Origin: Coturnix japonica | Taxonomy: Eukaryota > Chordata > Aves > Galliformes > Phasianidae | Length of the DNA stretch: 64,000 nucleotides | Assembly (NCBI RefSeq): GCF_001577835.2 | Contig: NC_029542.1 | Coordinates: 1,810,429-1,874,428 of the forward strand | Reading direction: 5' to 3' | Part shown: positions 20,801 through 28,700 of the stretch, piece after piece | Layout of the letters: the number at the start of each line of letters is the position of its first letter | How positions within the stretch are numbered: the stretch's first letter is position 1 | Notes under the pieces: model-generated | Database searches by the model: none | The model's input: only the letters and a program-made list of their open reading frames with translations | Told to the model about the DNA's origin: nothing | Program-made: the position numbers and the translations under genes

Positions 20801-23800
20801 TTACCTCGTTACGTGCTCCCCCCAGGAAACACATTGCCAGCACCAACAGGAGTGGTTGGGCCTTTAGATGGGTCCTTCATGGTCCTCCCCACATAATAAC
20901 CACACTGTGGGATGAACAAAGAGACAATCCCGTGTCCCAAGGATGTGGGAGCCCAGCAGCTGAGGGCTGAGGTAACCATCAATACCCTTTCTGGCAGACA
21001 GACAGCTGAATCATAAAAGAACAGAGCTGGAACTAAACCAAGCGCCTCACCCAGCCCTGCACATTAAATACCGCCTTACCCTTCCTCTCCCTAGATTCTC
21101 CAGCTCTCCTACACCAGCCATTTAGAGGTAGATGCATTGACACTGGCAGCAAGGAACAACCTCCTCAAATCCCTGTTGATTATAGTTCATTGTTTCCAAA
21201 AGAACATAAGACAGGTAGATCTTTCCCCCCCCCACAACCCTGTTTAACCTGCTGTCCTCTCTCTGCCTGCCTGCAGCATTTTCCGATGTTTTCAACTTCT
21301 TCCCCAAAGACCTGGATGGCAATATTAACCTTCAGCACCTGGAAGTGCTTGCTAAGCAACTGGGGATTAGCTTTGATGGGCAAGAGACACAAAAGAAGCT
21401 GGTGTGTGCAGATGCCGATGGTGAGTCCATCAGACCATGCATGGATTGCGCTGTGCATGTAAAGTTACCCCTCTCCTTGTGCCTTCCCAGCCCTGGGCAT
21501 TGCTGTATTGAAATGTACTTGAAGGGAGAGGCTGTGCTTGAGTTGTTGTGTTTTAGCACTCACTGGTGACTCTATCCTTTGTTACAGACCTTCTCATGCA
21601 TGCTCCACAGCTGTTACACATGAAAGCTTTAAAAGCTCTTATTCCTGCACTTAGTTTTTTAGTAAGCAAATCTTCCTGCAGTACCATCTCTGAGCTGCTC
21701 ACCTTAACATTTCATTCTAGCAAAAATCTGCCTTGCTAACAGAGATGCCACTTGTTTGCAGGAGACAAAGCAATGAATTACTCTGACTTTCTGACCGCCA
21801 TTACTGACCAGAATTGTTTTATCCAGACAGTATGTAAGTAAGAAATACCCTACCCAGGTACATGTTGCTCCTCTCCAGCAAAACTCTCACTTACCCAGAA
21901 ATATCTGAATTACCTCATTCTAATTGGTACTGAGAAAGAAATCAGCACTGTGATCCAGCACTGCAGCTAATGAAAAGCTGCAAGAACTCATCCTCCCTGC
22001 TGGACATCCAACCAGCACTCTGGCAGAAAATGAGGATGGATCCTCACTGAGCAGATCTTGCTGGGGTCTGCTGGGGTCTCCACTCCCCCTGAAGGTAAGG
22101 CAAGGCTCAGCTGGGGCTCTGACTGCTCTCCTTCTCTCCAGTCCCTGACCAAAATGACTCAGACAATGTCAATCACGTCGATGCCAGAGAAGTCCTCCTC
22201 CTCAAAGTCTTGCTGAAGCTGGTGGAGTTGGAAGCTCTGCCCCCGAGAACTCTATTTCAGATTTCCAGGTGAGCTTCCTTAGTGTTGTAAGTGAGAGAAG
22301 GAGGTTCCCCCTTTCATTGTGATATTTACATGCTGTCTAACGAGATAAACAGATAACAGATAACATGTCCATATCTAGTTGGACAACCAAAAGCACCTAC
22401 ATAGCTTTGATACCCACCTTACAAAGGTGTTGTTGTAAATACCACGTGTACCCCTTTAAATATCATCTTTCCAGGTATGTCAGTGTGCAGCATCCCATGC
22501 TGAACAGGTCTTGGGCTGTGCTTCGCTGGTCAATGGTGCCCTCTTTTGCGTTCTAGTTACTATAAGCAGAAGTTTGAGGACTGCGCTGGTGAGGAAGCCT
22601 GGACACATGCTGATTTCCTCGTGAGTCACAAAAAGAACAACAACAAAAACACTAAAGTTCTGGTTTGTCCTTTACCCCTTGCAAATCTTGCCCGCATCAC
22701 AATGATGAAGGAAAAAGAGGCAACAGCTTATTTGGAACAACTCAAAGGTAAGGCTCACATGCTGTCATTCAGCTCTATATTAGCAAACGTTTCATAGAAT
22801 CATTAAGGTTGGAAAAGACCTCTAAGATCACCAGGTCCAGCTGTCAATTCATCCCACTATGCCCACTAACCATGTCCCTCAGTGCCACATCTCCATGGCT
22901 CTTGAACACCTCCAAGTGTTGTTACCTAGAAGAGGCAGATCCCCACCTCACTGTATCCCTTTCTGGTAGCTGCAGACTAATGAGGCCCACCCCTGAGCTT
23001 CCTCTTCTCCAGGCTGAACAATCCCAGTTCCCTCAGCTGCTCCCTTATAAGATTTCTGCTAAAACCCCTCACAGTTCTGTTGTCCTTCTCTGCACACACT
23101 CCAGGGCCTCCATGTCTTGTAATGAGGGGCCCAGAACTGAACACAGCACTCAAGGTGCAGCCTCACCAGAGCTGAGTACAGAGGGATGATCAGCTCCTGC
23201 TCTGCTGGCTGCACTATTACTGACACAACCAGGATGCTGCTGGCCTTCTTGGCCACCTGAACACACTGCTGGCTCATGTGCAGTCAGCTGTGAACTAATG
23301 CCTCGAAATCTTCCCTCAATGCAGCTTTACAGCCACTGTGCCCCAAGCCTGTAGCAATGCATGGGGTTGTCATGACCAAAATGCAGGATCCAGACCTTGA
23401 TCTCTTTGAAACTCATCCCACTGACCTCAGCCCAGAGATCCAGCTTGCCCACATCCCTCTGTAGGGCCTTCCTAACCTCAAGCAGATCAATGCTTCCTCC
23501 CAGCTTGATGTTATCCAATGTTAACTTGAGGGTACACTCAATCCCTTCATCTGGATTGTCAATAAATTTATTAACAGGGTTGGCCCCAAAGCTCTGTGTT
23601 TCCTACAGTGTAGGCAGTAATTCCTAAGAGGATCACAGAAAACTGAGCTGGAGCAAACCTTAGGTGTTCATCCATCCAGTATCACTCACAGGGAAAGATA
23701 CAAAATCAAACACTTGGAGTTCTGCTCCAGATGCTCCTAGGGAGAAAGGAACTGCCCCCCAGAGGTATCTCCGGTGCTTGATTAGCTCTACATTTCAGCA

Positions 23801-25121
23801 GTGTGAGGAATCTGGGACTTACCTTGCCCTTCCCTGGTCAGAAGAGCAAAACCAAGGGGCAGCTGGCTGTGGATACACTGTCAGTGACCCTTGTTCTTAT
23901 TTCCCATTGCCAGATCACATGCCTGATCCAAACAGCCCCTATGCTGAGGTACCCGTCTTCCCACTGATTTCTAAACAAGATGCAAACACACTGGTGAAGC
24001 CAAAAAAAGATATGCAAAAGCAGACGATGCAAAGAAAGAAACAGCCAGTCGCTTCAAAGGTGAGTCGCTTCAGCTGTAAGAAAAAACAGGTTCAGGAGGT
24101 GAGAGACATGGATGGCGCTTCAGCTACATGCAACAGCACCAAAGGAAGCCTGAGGACAAGACTTAAAACCTATGTTTTATTTGATCAGGCTGCAGCCAAG
24201 GCTTCTGCTCAGAACAGCAAGAAGAAATGCTCCTCTGGTAACAACTCAGAGCACCCAAACAAGCAGCGTCGGCCACCAAGAGCCAGTGTGAGTGTGAAGT
24301 CCAGCCCCATACTCTGTGCTCATTCACTTCACATTTCCTCACTCTTCTCTGCTGTGGCACTCAGTTACACTGTCAGGGGTTCGACTGCTCGCTCTTTTTT
24401 CACCCTGGTAGCAAGGATACAGAAATAGCTAGTAGAAATATGTAACGATACTTGGTATCAACACTTACATACAGTAGCAAGGAGGCACTGCAGATACTAT
24501 ATAATTCAGAGTAGAGGTGTTACCTTAGTAATGTGGGTACAGCAGATACACCAGAATTGGACTCAAGTAACCTATATTCCAATAGTCTGGTGAACACTTT
24601 AACAAGACGTGGGTAATAACAAGCAATTTTGTCCTAAGTGCAAGGAAAATTGAAACCAGAGGTATAGTAATAGCTTGATTAATTACAGTTAATCATCAGT
24701 GTGAATTGGTTTTAACCTGCCTCCACTGTATCCTGGCATGGCACTGAGGTGCTTTCTAGCTTTGTACTCACCTCTGTGCCATGTGAATGCAGTGGGGGCT
24801 GAGCTGCATGGTTCCTCCATGGGGTTCTGCCCCTTAATCTCCCATCCCCTCCATCAGGACCCACAGGCGGCCCAACGCTACAGGAACAACCTGGTCCTCC
24901 GCAAGCACGCCAGCCTGCTCAAGCTGTGGCAGAAGATCCACGGGGCTCAGATCGGCCGGCAGTCGGGCAGCAGGCGTTTCTACCACACCTTCTCCACTTA
25001 TTCCTGGTCCTGGAATGCGTGTCGAGAGCTGGTGACAGCTGAGGAGCTACAGGCACATGACTGGTATTGCCGCTTCCTGCCAGCCACCAGGCAGCCACCG
25101 TGGAAGAAGTGGATGTTTTAA
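14553..25121 (+). CDS. EFCAB3: EF-hand calcium-binding domain protein 3, avian long form (23 coding exons)
   Basis: Twenty-three exons join without a frame break to give 956 residues. The C-terminal third matches what I recall of mammalian EFCAB3. It has an EF-hand pair (residues about 610-681), a segment with [20 protein letters not shown], then [10 protein letters not shown], and a final domain with LLKLWQKI and [15 protein letters not shown]-hand 1 is degenerate: its loop has P at position 1 and H at position 12. EF-hand 2 ([12 protein letters not shown]) keeps its acidic ligands. The first 600 residues have no recognisable domain; they are S-, K-, E- and D-rich and look disordered. Many of these exons are small and frame-neutral. 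Function is unknown in the literature I know. The start is the first ATG in an open exon, and an upstream non-coding exon is likely. Identity of the C-terminal part is strong; individual N-terminal exons are predictions. Confidence 0.85.
14667..14836 (+). repeat. EFCAB3: Coding 18/36-base repeat encoding Ser-Arg tract
   Basis: Imperfect units of the type TCCAGCAGAGCCTCCACA repeat through the end of exon 1. On the + strand they encode S-S-R-[AT]-S-[TV] repeats. The opposite strand is also open and would read L-L-D-V-E-type repeats. The last unit runs up to the splice donor. Confidence 0.85.
14968..15067 (+). CDS. EFCAB3: EFCAB3 exon 2
   Basis: Encodes [20 protein letters not shown] followed by [13 protein letters not shown]. 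The acceptor is GGCAG and the donor GTGAGG. Phase 2 in, phase 0 out. Confidence 0.75.
15223..15410 (+). CDS. EFCAB3: EFCAB3 exon 3
   Basis: Encodes a basic stretch, [13 protein letters not shown], that resembles a nuclear-localisation cluster, then [20 protein letters not shown]. Phase 0 in, phase 2 out. Confidence 0.75.
15497..15576 (+). CDS. EFCAB3: EFCAB3 exon 4
   Basis: Encodes [20 protein letters not shown] and DVLEVE, an acidic segment. It ends in phase 1, the phase shared by the following run of exons. Confidence 0.75.
15617..15768 (+). mobile_element. CR1 LINE 3' end fragment
   Basis: Matches the CR1 3' tail: ATTCAAGGAATG, GTGGCACTTAGG, GACTTGATGATCTTAGAGG, TTTTCCAACCTTAATG and an ATTCTGTGATT end. 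It is 5' truncated and lies in EFCAB3 intron 4. Confidence 0.85.
15871..16112 (+). repeat. EFCAB3: Tandem duplication, copy 1 (contains EFCAB3 exon 5)
   Basis: About 242 bases that recur 350 bases downstream at roughly 95% identity by eye. The unit spans the polypyrimidine tract, the whole exon and about 70 bases of the following intron. Confidence 0.95.
15903..16040 (+). CDS. EFCAB3: EFCAB3 exon 5 (duplicated exon, copy 1)
   Basis: 138 bases, phase 1 at both ends, encoding [18 protein letters not shown], then a lysine/glutamate stretch and [16 protein letters not shown]. Its sister is exon 6. Confidence 0.8.
16221..16465 (+). repeat. EFCAB3: Tandem duplication, copy 2 (contains EFCAB3 exon 6)
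   Basis: Second copy of the 242-base unit, longer by one codon (three bases) inside the exon. About a dozen substitutions separate the copies. Splice sites are intact in both. Confidence 0.95.
16253..16393 (+). CDS. EFCAB3: EFCAB3 exon 6 (duplicated exon, copy 2)
   Basis: 141 bases, phase 1 at both ends, encoding [18 protein letters not shown] and ending [16 protein letters not shown] as in exon 5. Confidence 0.8.
16498..16557 (+). CDS. EFCAB3: EFCAB3 exon 7
   Basis: 60 bases, phase 1 at both ends, encoding about [20 protein letters not shown]. The acceptor is a tandem CCAGTAG, so use of the second AG would drop three bases without changing frame. Confidence 0.65.
16558..17192 (+). other. 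EFCAB3: EFCAB3 intron 7
   Basis: 635 bases with no recognised exon or repeat. Confidence 0.6.
17193..17297 (+). CDS. EFCAB3: EFCAB3 exon 8
   Basis: 105 bases, phase 1 at both ends, encoding [20 protein letters not shown] followed by [15 protein letters not shown]. The donor is GTGAGTG. Confidence 0.75.
17430..17560 (-). mobile_element. CR1 LINE fragment
   Basis: Reverse-complement CR1 pattern: AGCTTGGAAGGCACC, CTGCTCCAAGCTGGGTCA, TCCAGGTTGCTCTGGG and a TATCTCCAGGA-type end. It is diverged and lies in EFCAB3 intron 8. Confidence 0.65.
17849..17947 (+). CDS. EFCAB3: EFCAB3 exon 9
   Basis: 99 bases, phase 1 at both ends, encoding [20 protein letters not shown] then [14 protein letters not shown] longer ORF overlaps it in another frame and is a shadow. 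Confidence 0.75.
17948..18497 (+). other. EFCAB3: EFCAB3 intron 9
   Basis: 550 bases. It contains a short self-complementary TTA/ATA microsatellite at about 18402-18421 and nothing else recognisable. Confidence 0.6.
18498..18566 (+). CDS. EFCAB3: EFCAB3 exon 10
   Basis: 69 bases, phase 1 at both ends, encoding [20 protein letters not shown] and AVN. The acceptor is GTTATAG and the donor GTAAGG. Confidence 0.75.
18668..18772 (+). CDS. EFCAB3: EFCAB3 exon 11
   Basis: 105 bases, phase 1 at both ends, encoding [20 protein letters not shown] then [15 protein letters not shown]. Its start resembles those of exons 5 and 9. Confidence 0.75.
19228..19296 (+). CDS. EFCAB3: EFCAB3 exon 12
   Basis: 69 bases, phase 1 at both ends, encoding the basic peptide [20 protein letters not shown]. 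The acceptor follows a good CT-rich tract. Confidence 0.75.
19297..19932 (+). other. EFCAB3: EFCAB3 intron 12
   Basis: 636 bases. Small frames are present on both strands but none has exon borders that fit. No repeat was recognised. Confidence 0.55.
19933..20025 (+). CDS. EFCAB3: EFCAB3 exon 13
   Basis: 93 bases, phase 1 at both ends, encoding [20 protein letters not shown] and [11 protein letters not shown], probably part helical. The donor GTCAGT is weaker than the others. Confidence 0.7.
20515..20617 (+). CDS. EFCAB3: EFCAB3 exon 14
   Basis: Encodes a basic peptide with [19 protein letters not shown]. It shifts from phase 1 to phase 2. The donor is AT|GTGAGC, and reading past it meets a stop at once, which supports the border. 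Confidence 0.75.
20720..20793 (+). CDS. EFCAB3: EFCAB3 exon 15
   Basis: Encodes [20 protein letters not shown] and QQQK. Phase 2 to phase 1, donor GTAAAT. Confidence 0.75.
21095..21214 (+). CDS. EFCAB3: EFCAB3 exon 16
   Basis: 120 bases, phase 1 at both ends, encoding [20 protein letters not shown] and ending [14 protein letters not shown]. It lies just before the EF-hand exon. Confidence 0.75.
21277..21420 (+). CDS. EFCAB3: EFCAB3 exon 17 (EF-hand 1)
   Basis: Encodes [20 protein letters not shown] then [15 protein letters not shown]. It aligns with the FFYKDKTGCIDF region of human EFCAB3, as recalled. The loop lacks the first and last acidic ligands. It ends with the start of the second EF-hand loop (C-A-D-A-D). 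Confidence 0.92.
21762..21833 (+). CDS. EFCAB3: EFCAB3 exon 18 (EF-hand 2)
   Basis: Completes the second EF-hand: [20 protein letters not shown]. Acidic residues stand at loop positions 1, 3, 5 and 12. Phase 1 at both ends, donor AT|GTAAGTA. Confidence 0.92.
22142..22268 (+). CDS. EFCAB3: EFCAB3 exon 19
   Basis: Encodes [20 protein letters not shown] and [20 protein letters not shown], matching the [20 protein letters not shown] region recalled for human EFCAB3. Confidence 0.9.
22557..22747 (+). CDS. EFCAB3: EFCAB3 exon 20
   Basis: Encodes [20 protein letters not shown], an N- and K-rich insert, and [20 protein letters not shown]. An internal GTGAGT at 22621 could act as a donor but would break the frame with exon 21. 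Confidence 0.9.
22793..23625 (-). mobile_element. CR1 LINE, 5'-truncated, about 830 bases
   Basis: The 3' tail is at the left end (ATAGAATCATTAAGGTTGG read on +). The body reads as CR1 reverse-transcriptase C-terminus on the minus strand, including [20 protein letters not shown] at about 23100-23190. It is broken by stops and lies antisense in EFCAB3 intron 20, which it enlarges. Confidence 0.92.
23914..24059 (+). CDS. EFCAB3: EFCAB3 exon 21
   Basis: Encodes [20 protein letters not shown], then [17 protein letters not shown]. It matches the SDSPYSKIPIFPLF and KPFKDMQKLEM parts recalled for human EFCAB3. Phase 1 to phase 0. The frame stays open through the next intron. Confidence 0.92.
24060..24188 (+). 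other. EFCAB3: EFCAB3 intron 21, frame-neutral and open
   Basis: 129 bases, divisible by three, with no in-frame stop between exons 21 and 22. A good donor (AAG|GTGAGT) and acceptor (TTTGATCAG) argue for splicing, but retention would simply add 43 residues. Confidence 0.7.
24189..24287 (+). CDS. EFCAB3: EFCAB3 exon 22
   Basis: 99 bases, phase 0 at both ends, encoding [20 protein letters not shown] then [14 protein letters not shown] basic linker with little conservation. Confidence 0.75.
24288..24857 (+). other. EFCAB3: EFCAB3 intron 22
   Basis: 570 bases, AT-richer than the neighbours. No exon or repeat recognised. Confidence 0.6.
24858..25121 (+). CDS. EFCAB3: EFCAB3 exon 23 (last coding exon)
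   Basis: Encodes the most conserved C-terminal block: [15 protein letters not shown] and [18 protein letters not shown], ending WKKWMF and a TAA stop. It matches LNLWQKIRG and FYDTFSTYTWSWNVC recalled for human EFCAB3. Confidence 0.95.
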   Translation, partial: DPQAAQRYRNNLVLRKHASLLKLWQKIHGAQIGRQSGSRRFYHTFSTYSWSWNACRELVTAEELQAHDWYCRFLPATRQPPWKKWMF

Positions 25122-25198
25122 GGCACCAGCTGGATGCTGGATGGGGTTTGTTTGGACCAGACTTGCTATCACCCTTCCTCCTGGCGTTCGAAATGTTA

Positions 25199-25204
25199 AA
25201 TAAA
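25199..25204 (+). terminator. EFCAB3: EFCAB3 poly(A) signal
   Basis: AATAAA 78 bases after the stop codon, giving a very short 3' UTR before the METTL2 promoter. Confidence 0.75.
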
Positions 25205-25371
25205 AGCTGGGAAAGGTGGGGTTGTTGTTATCCTATGCAGCACAGCGAGATGGCCAAGGGAAGGGCCTGTCCTGCTCTGTGGAGCTTCACACTGAGTATT
25301 GGGGCATTGGTTGGACGCTTCACTTTAAGGACATGGAGCTCATAGGGACAGAAACGAAGGGGCTGAGCTCT

Positions 25372-25552
25372 GTGACTGCGGCCTGAGGGAACGGCATAGA
25401 GATGGCAGGGAGGGCCCTGTCCCAGAGGGTGGTGGGCACGACCCCGACCTTAGAGCTCAGGGAGTGGTGGGATACCACTGTTAGCTATTGGGTTCGGGTG
25501 GTGCAGAGCCGGGGTCGGACGCTCGTGCTGCTCCATGATCCCACAGCGCTGA
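25372..25552 (+). mobile_element. CR1 LINE 3' fragment next to the METTL2 promoter
   Basis: The words GGTGGTGGGCACGACCCCGA, GAGCTCAGGGAGTG, GGTGGTGCAGAGCC and a CATGATCC-type end follow a known CR1 subfamily tail. It is diverged, so limits are approximate. Confidence 0.6.
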
Positions 25553-25559
25553 CAGCACC

Positions 25560-25659
25560 ATCCACCCACCGCCATCTTCCCTCCGCCGCCTCACGTGACA
25601 CTCCCCTCCCGCCCAGTCCCCTCTCTGCTCCTTCCGCTTCCGGAGGACACCGGCTCATC
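25560..25659 (+). promoter_or_regulatory. METTL2: METTL2 promoter (TATA-less, GC-rich)
   Basis: A short GC-rich block right before the METTL2 start codon. It holds GCCATCTT (YY1-type, 25571-25578), the palindrome TCACGTGA (E-box of the USF/TFE class, 25591-25598) and a tandem CTTCCGCTTCCGG (ETS-type, 25631-25643). No TATA box is seen. These motifs are typical of housekeeping promoters; the transcription start itself is not visible. Confidence 0.7.
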
Positions 25660-25751
25660 ATGGCGGCGCCCAGCGAGGCCCCGGAGCGGCGGCGGCCTTT
25701 TGGGAGGCGATTCCTCACCGACCCCACCCGCCTTTTCCAGCATAACGCCTG
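25660..25751 (+). CDS. METTL2: METTL2 exon 1
   Basis: Encodes [20 protein letters not shown] then [10 protein letters not shown]. It matches the FGSRFLSDPARVFHHNAW part of the human protein. The donor TG|GTGAGG gives phase 2. Confidence 0.95.
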
Positions 25752-28700
25752 GTGAGGGCGGCCTACCCGTCTCCATAGGGCTCCTCTTGTCGGCTTCCCT
25801 ACCTGTGGTGCCTCTCCGCGCTCATCCGGGCCTGGTGTGCCCTGCTGCGGCCTGCTCTCCCTCAGCATCGCTCCTTGTTGGCTCCTCTTAAGATATCGGT
25901 CTTATTTCTGTCTCCGTGCTGAAGCGCTGGGGGCAGCCGTGGGGGTGGAGCTGAGGGTGGGCCTGGAGGTGAGGGAGAATCCGGCTGCTGTTGGGCAGCG
26001 CTCATCCTGCACAGGGAGGTTGTGGATGCCCCGTCCTTGGAGGTGTTCAAGGCCAGGTTGGACAGGGCCATAGGCAACCTGATCTATGGGGTCTCTATGG
26101 GGGTCTGTGGGGTCTCTATGGGGATCCATGGGGTCTCTATGGGGATCCATGGGGTCTCTATGGGGATCTGTGGGATCTCTATAGGGCCTGTATGGGGTCT
26201 ATGGGGCCTGTATGGGGATCTATGGGGTCTCTATGGGGATCCATGGGGTCTATGGGGTCTCTATGGGGTCTATGGGTCTCTATGGGGCCTGTATGGGGTC
26301 TATGGGGCCTGTATGGGGTCTATGGGGTCTCTATGGGGATCTATGGGGTCTGCATGGGGTCTGTATGGGGTCCATGGGGTCTCTATGGGTATCTCTGGGC
26401 CCAATGTCTTCTCTATGGGTATCTATGGGTTTCAATGTGGTCCCTATGTGCCTCTATGGGGTCTCTATGAGGAACTATGGGGTCTCTGTGGGGATCTATG
26501 GGATCTCTATGGGGCCTGTATGGGGATCTATGGGGTATCTATGGGGTCTATGGGGTCTCTATGGGGATCTATGGGGTCTCCTGGGCAACTTGATTTAATA
26601 AATGTGTATGTTTGGTGGCCCTGCTGGGCAGGGGGGGTGGAGCTACATGATCCTTGAGGTCCCTTCCAACCCGGGTCATTCTGTGATTCTTTGAATGAAG
26701 ATAAATTCACCCATGTGATGCTTTGGAGTCATGCCAGGTTTAGAGTGCAGCAGGTCTTTGCACGGATAAATCTGCTTGTTTCAGAAACATTAGGTGCCCA
26801 AATTGTTGGATTTTCTGGGAACTGGAGGCATTTTGCACTTCTAAAGCAACTATATCTACCTCAGGTCTCTGGTTGCTCTGTTCTGTTGAAAACTGGCAAT
26901 GTTTAAGCTATAATAAAGTTATGTGTGCATGCATCAGCTTGTCGTTCATTTTGGGACTTACAAAGTGTGTCCTCAATGGTATTTCCCTGCAGAAATTCCT
27001 AATAATGTCGTTTTTCAGACACAACACTTAAGGCTTTGTTTTGCTAATTAATATCAAAAGGCCAATTCTTTCTGAGGACGGAGTAGTTCTACTTGATCCT
27101 TGTATTCTGCTTTTCATTATTTGTTTTAAAGAAGAAAAGTCAAGTGAATCACCTTAATGACTGCACAACTTTGTATGCGCATTTAAGTTACTAATAGGTT
27201 CTTAATGCTCCATTTTCTCATAATTGGATTTAATATTAATGTGATACTTTGCCTTCCAAATAACCCTACCTGCCTTTTTTTTTTCTTTTAACTTGAGAAA
27301 GAGAATGTAATTTTCAAAGACAGTTAAATAAAATGCCCATTTTGCTGAGCTGCTTGAGTAAAAGTAGTTCCCTGCATAGGAACCGTGTTGTATTCTCCAT
27401 GTGGGAAAGGCAGCTCATCTCCAAAGAGGCCTATTTGTGCTGAGTGGTTTTGGAGTAAGGATTTAGTTCCTTTAGACTTGGCTGATCAGCAAACAGGTAG
27501 AAGGCTTAGGGAACAGATTTGATGTCTCTTGGGGTCCCTTCCTGTTATGCCACACTGGTAACTGCTACATTGCTGCAGAGCTGGAGTTGGAGATAGCAGA
27601 AAAGCCCCACAGTTGTCCATTTGGAGATCTATCAAAACCTCTTTTTTTTCTGTCTTTGCCTTACAACTCTCAGCTGAGTAGTGCACTTTAATTTTTACAA
27701 CAGGGATAATGTGGAGTGGTCAGAAGAGCAGGAAGCCAGTGCCAAGAGTAAAGTTCAAGAGAACAGCTCACAGCTATTGCCACAAGATAAACAAGGTACT
27801 TTTGGATGTTACTGTAATGTGTGCGTCTTGACTTGTGTGCACAGCAGAAGAAGAGTCAGGTCAGAGTTACATTTGCATCTTCATTTATTCATCTTTTTTC
27901 TCCACCCTCTCCTAAATTGTTCAAAATACGTTACCTTGTAGTGGGGGGAAAATGGCAAAGCAGGGATCTTTCTGTCCTAAGTTTACCTTTCTGTGCCTGT
28001 TCCACCTTCTGTCAAGGCTCATTTCACAGGAGCAGAAGTGACCTTGGTTGGGAGGAGTCATCTTGGCTTGAGATTCTTTGTGTTGTGTTTGCTGAAGTGC
28101 TTGTTACTGTTTCCAGTCAATAAACTTCTTTCAGTACAGAGCAACAGCTTCAGTTAGTGCTTTGCTGTTCAAAGCTTAACATACAACAGTTAATCTTTTG
28201 TTTGTTTGCATGCTGCAAGCACTTTTTCTCTTAAGAGGATCTAGTGAGGTAGTATCTGTATACAACTCTACCAAGTTCACAAACAACATGGTAATAATTA
28301 AATCCAAAGTAAAAGAAAATGATTTTATCCTGATTGGAGTGTTAATCATCAGAAGTTACTTGGTAGTAAAGTTACTCGGTTGAAGCAGTTCTGGGGTTGG
28401 TTTATTTTGCATCTTTCCTCCGCAAGTGAGATATATCAGGTCCCTCAGATGATGGTGAAATGATATCCTGTTCTTTAGTATGATAAGATACTTGTTTGAT
28501 GATGAGCTGTAGGATGGGTCCACTTCTTTTGCTCAAATTGAGTGTGCCATCTGTAAGGCAACGCTGAACGCTATTGGAGCTGTTCAGACACTTCCCATAT
28601 AGCTTCCAGTTGTGTTCACAATAGCAAATTTAATTATACCAAGGAGCAGTACTCCTCATTTCTCAGATTCCCAGAAGTATCCAGCAGTTTCTATTGTGAT

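Noticed and set aside
22621-22626. Internal GTGAGT in EFCAB3 exon 20 as an alternative donor
   Set aside because: Joining it to exon 21 would break the frame, while the downstream donor keeps it and preserves the conserved MMKEKE segment.
26022-26657. 211-codon + frame with Y-G-V-S-M-G type repeats, and two overlapping frames of the same kind
   Set aside because: They are by-products of a stop-free minisatellite unit in METTL2 intron 1. There is no supporting splice or start signal.
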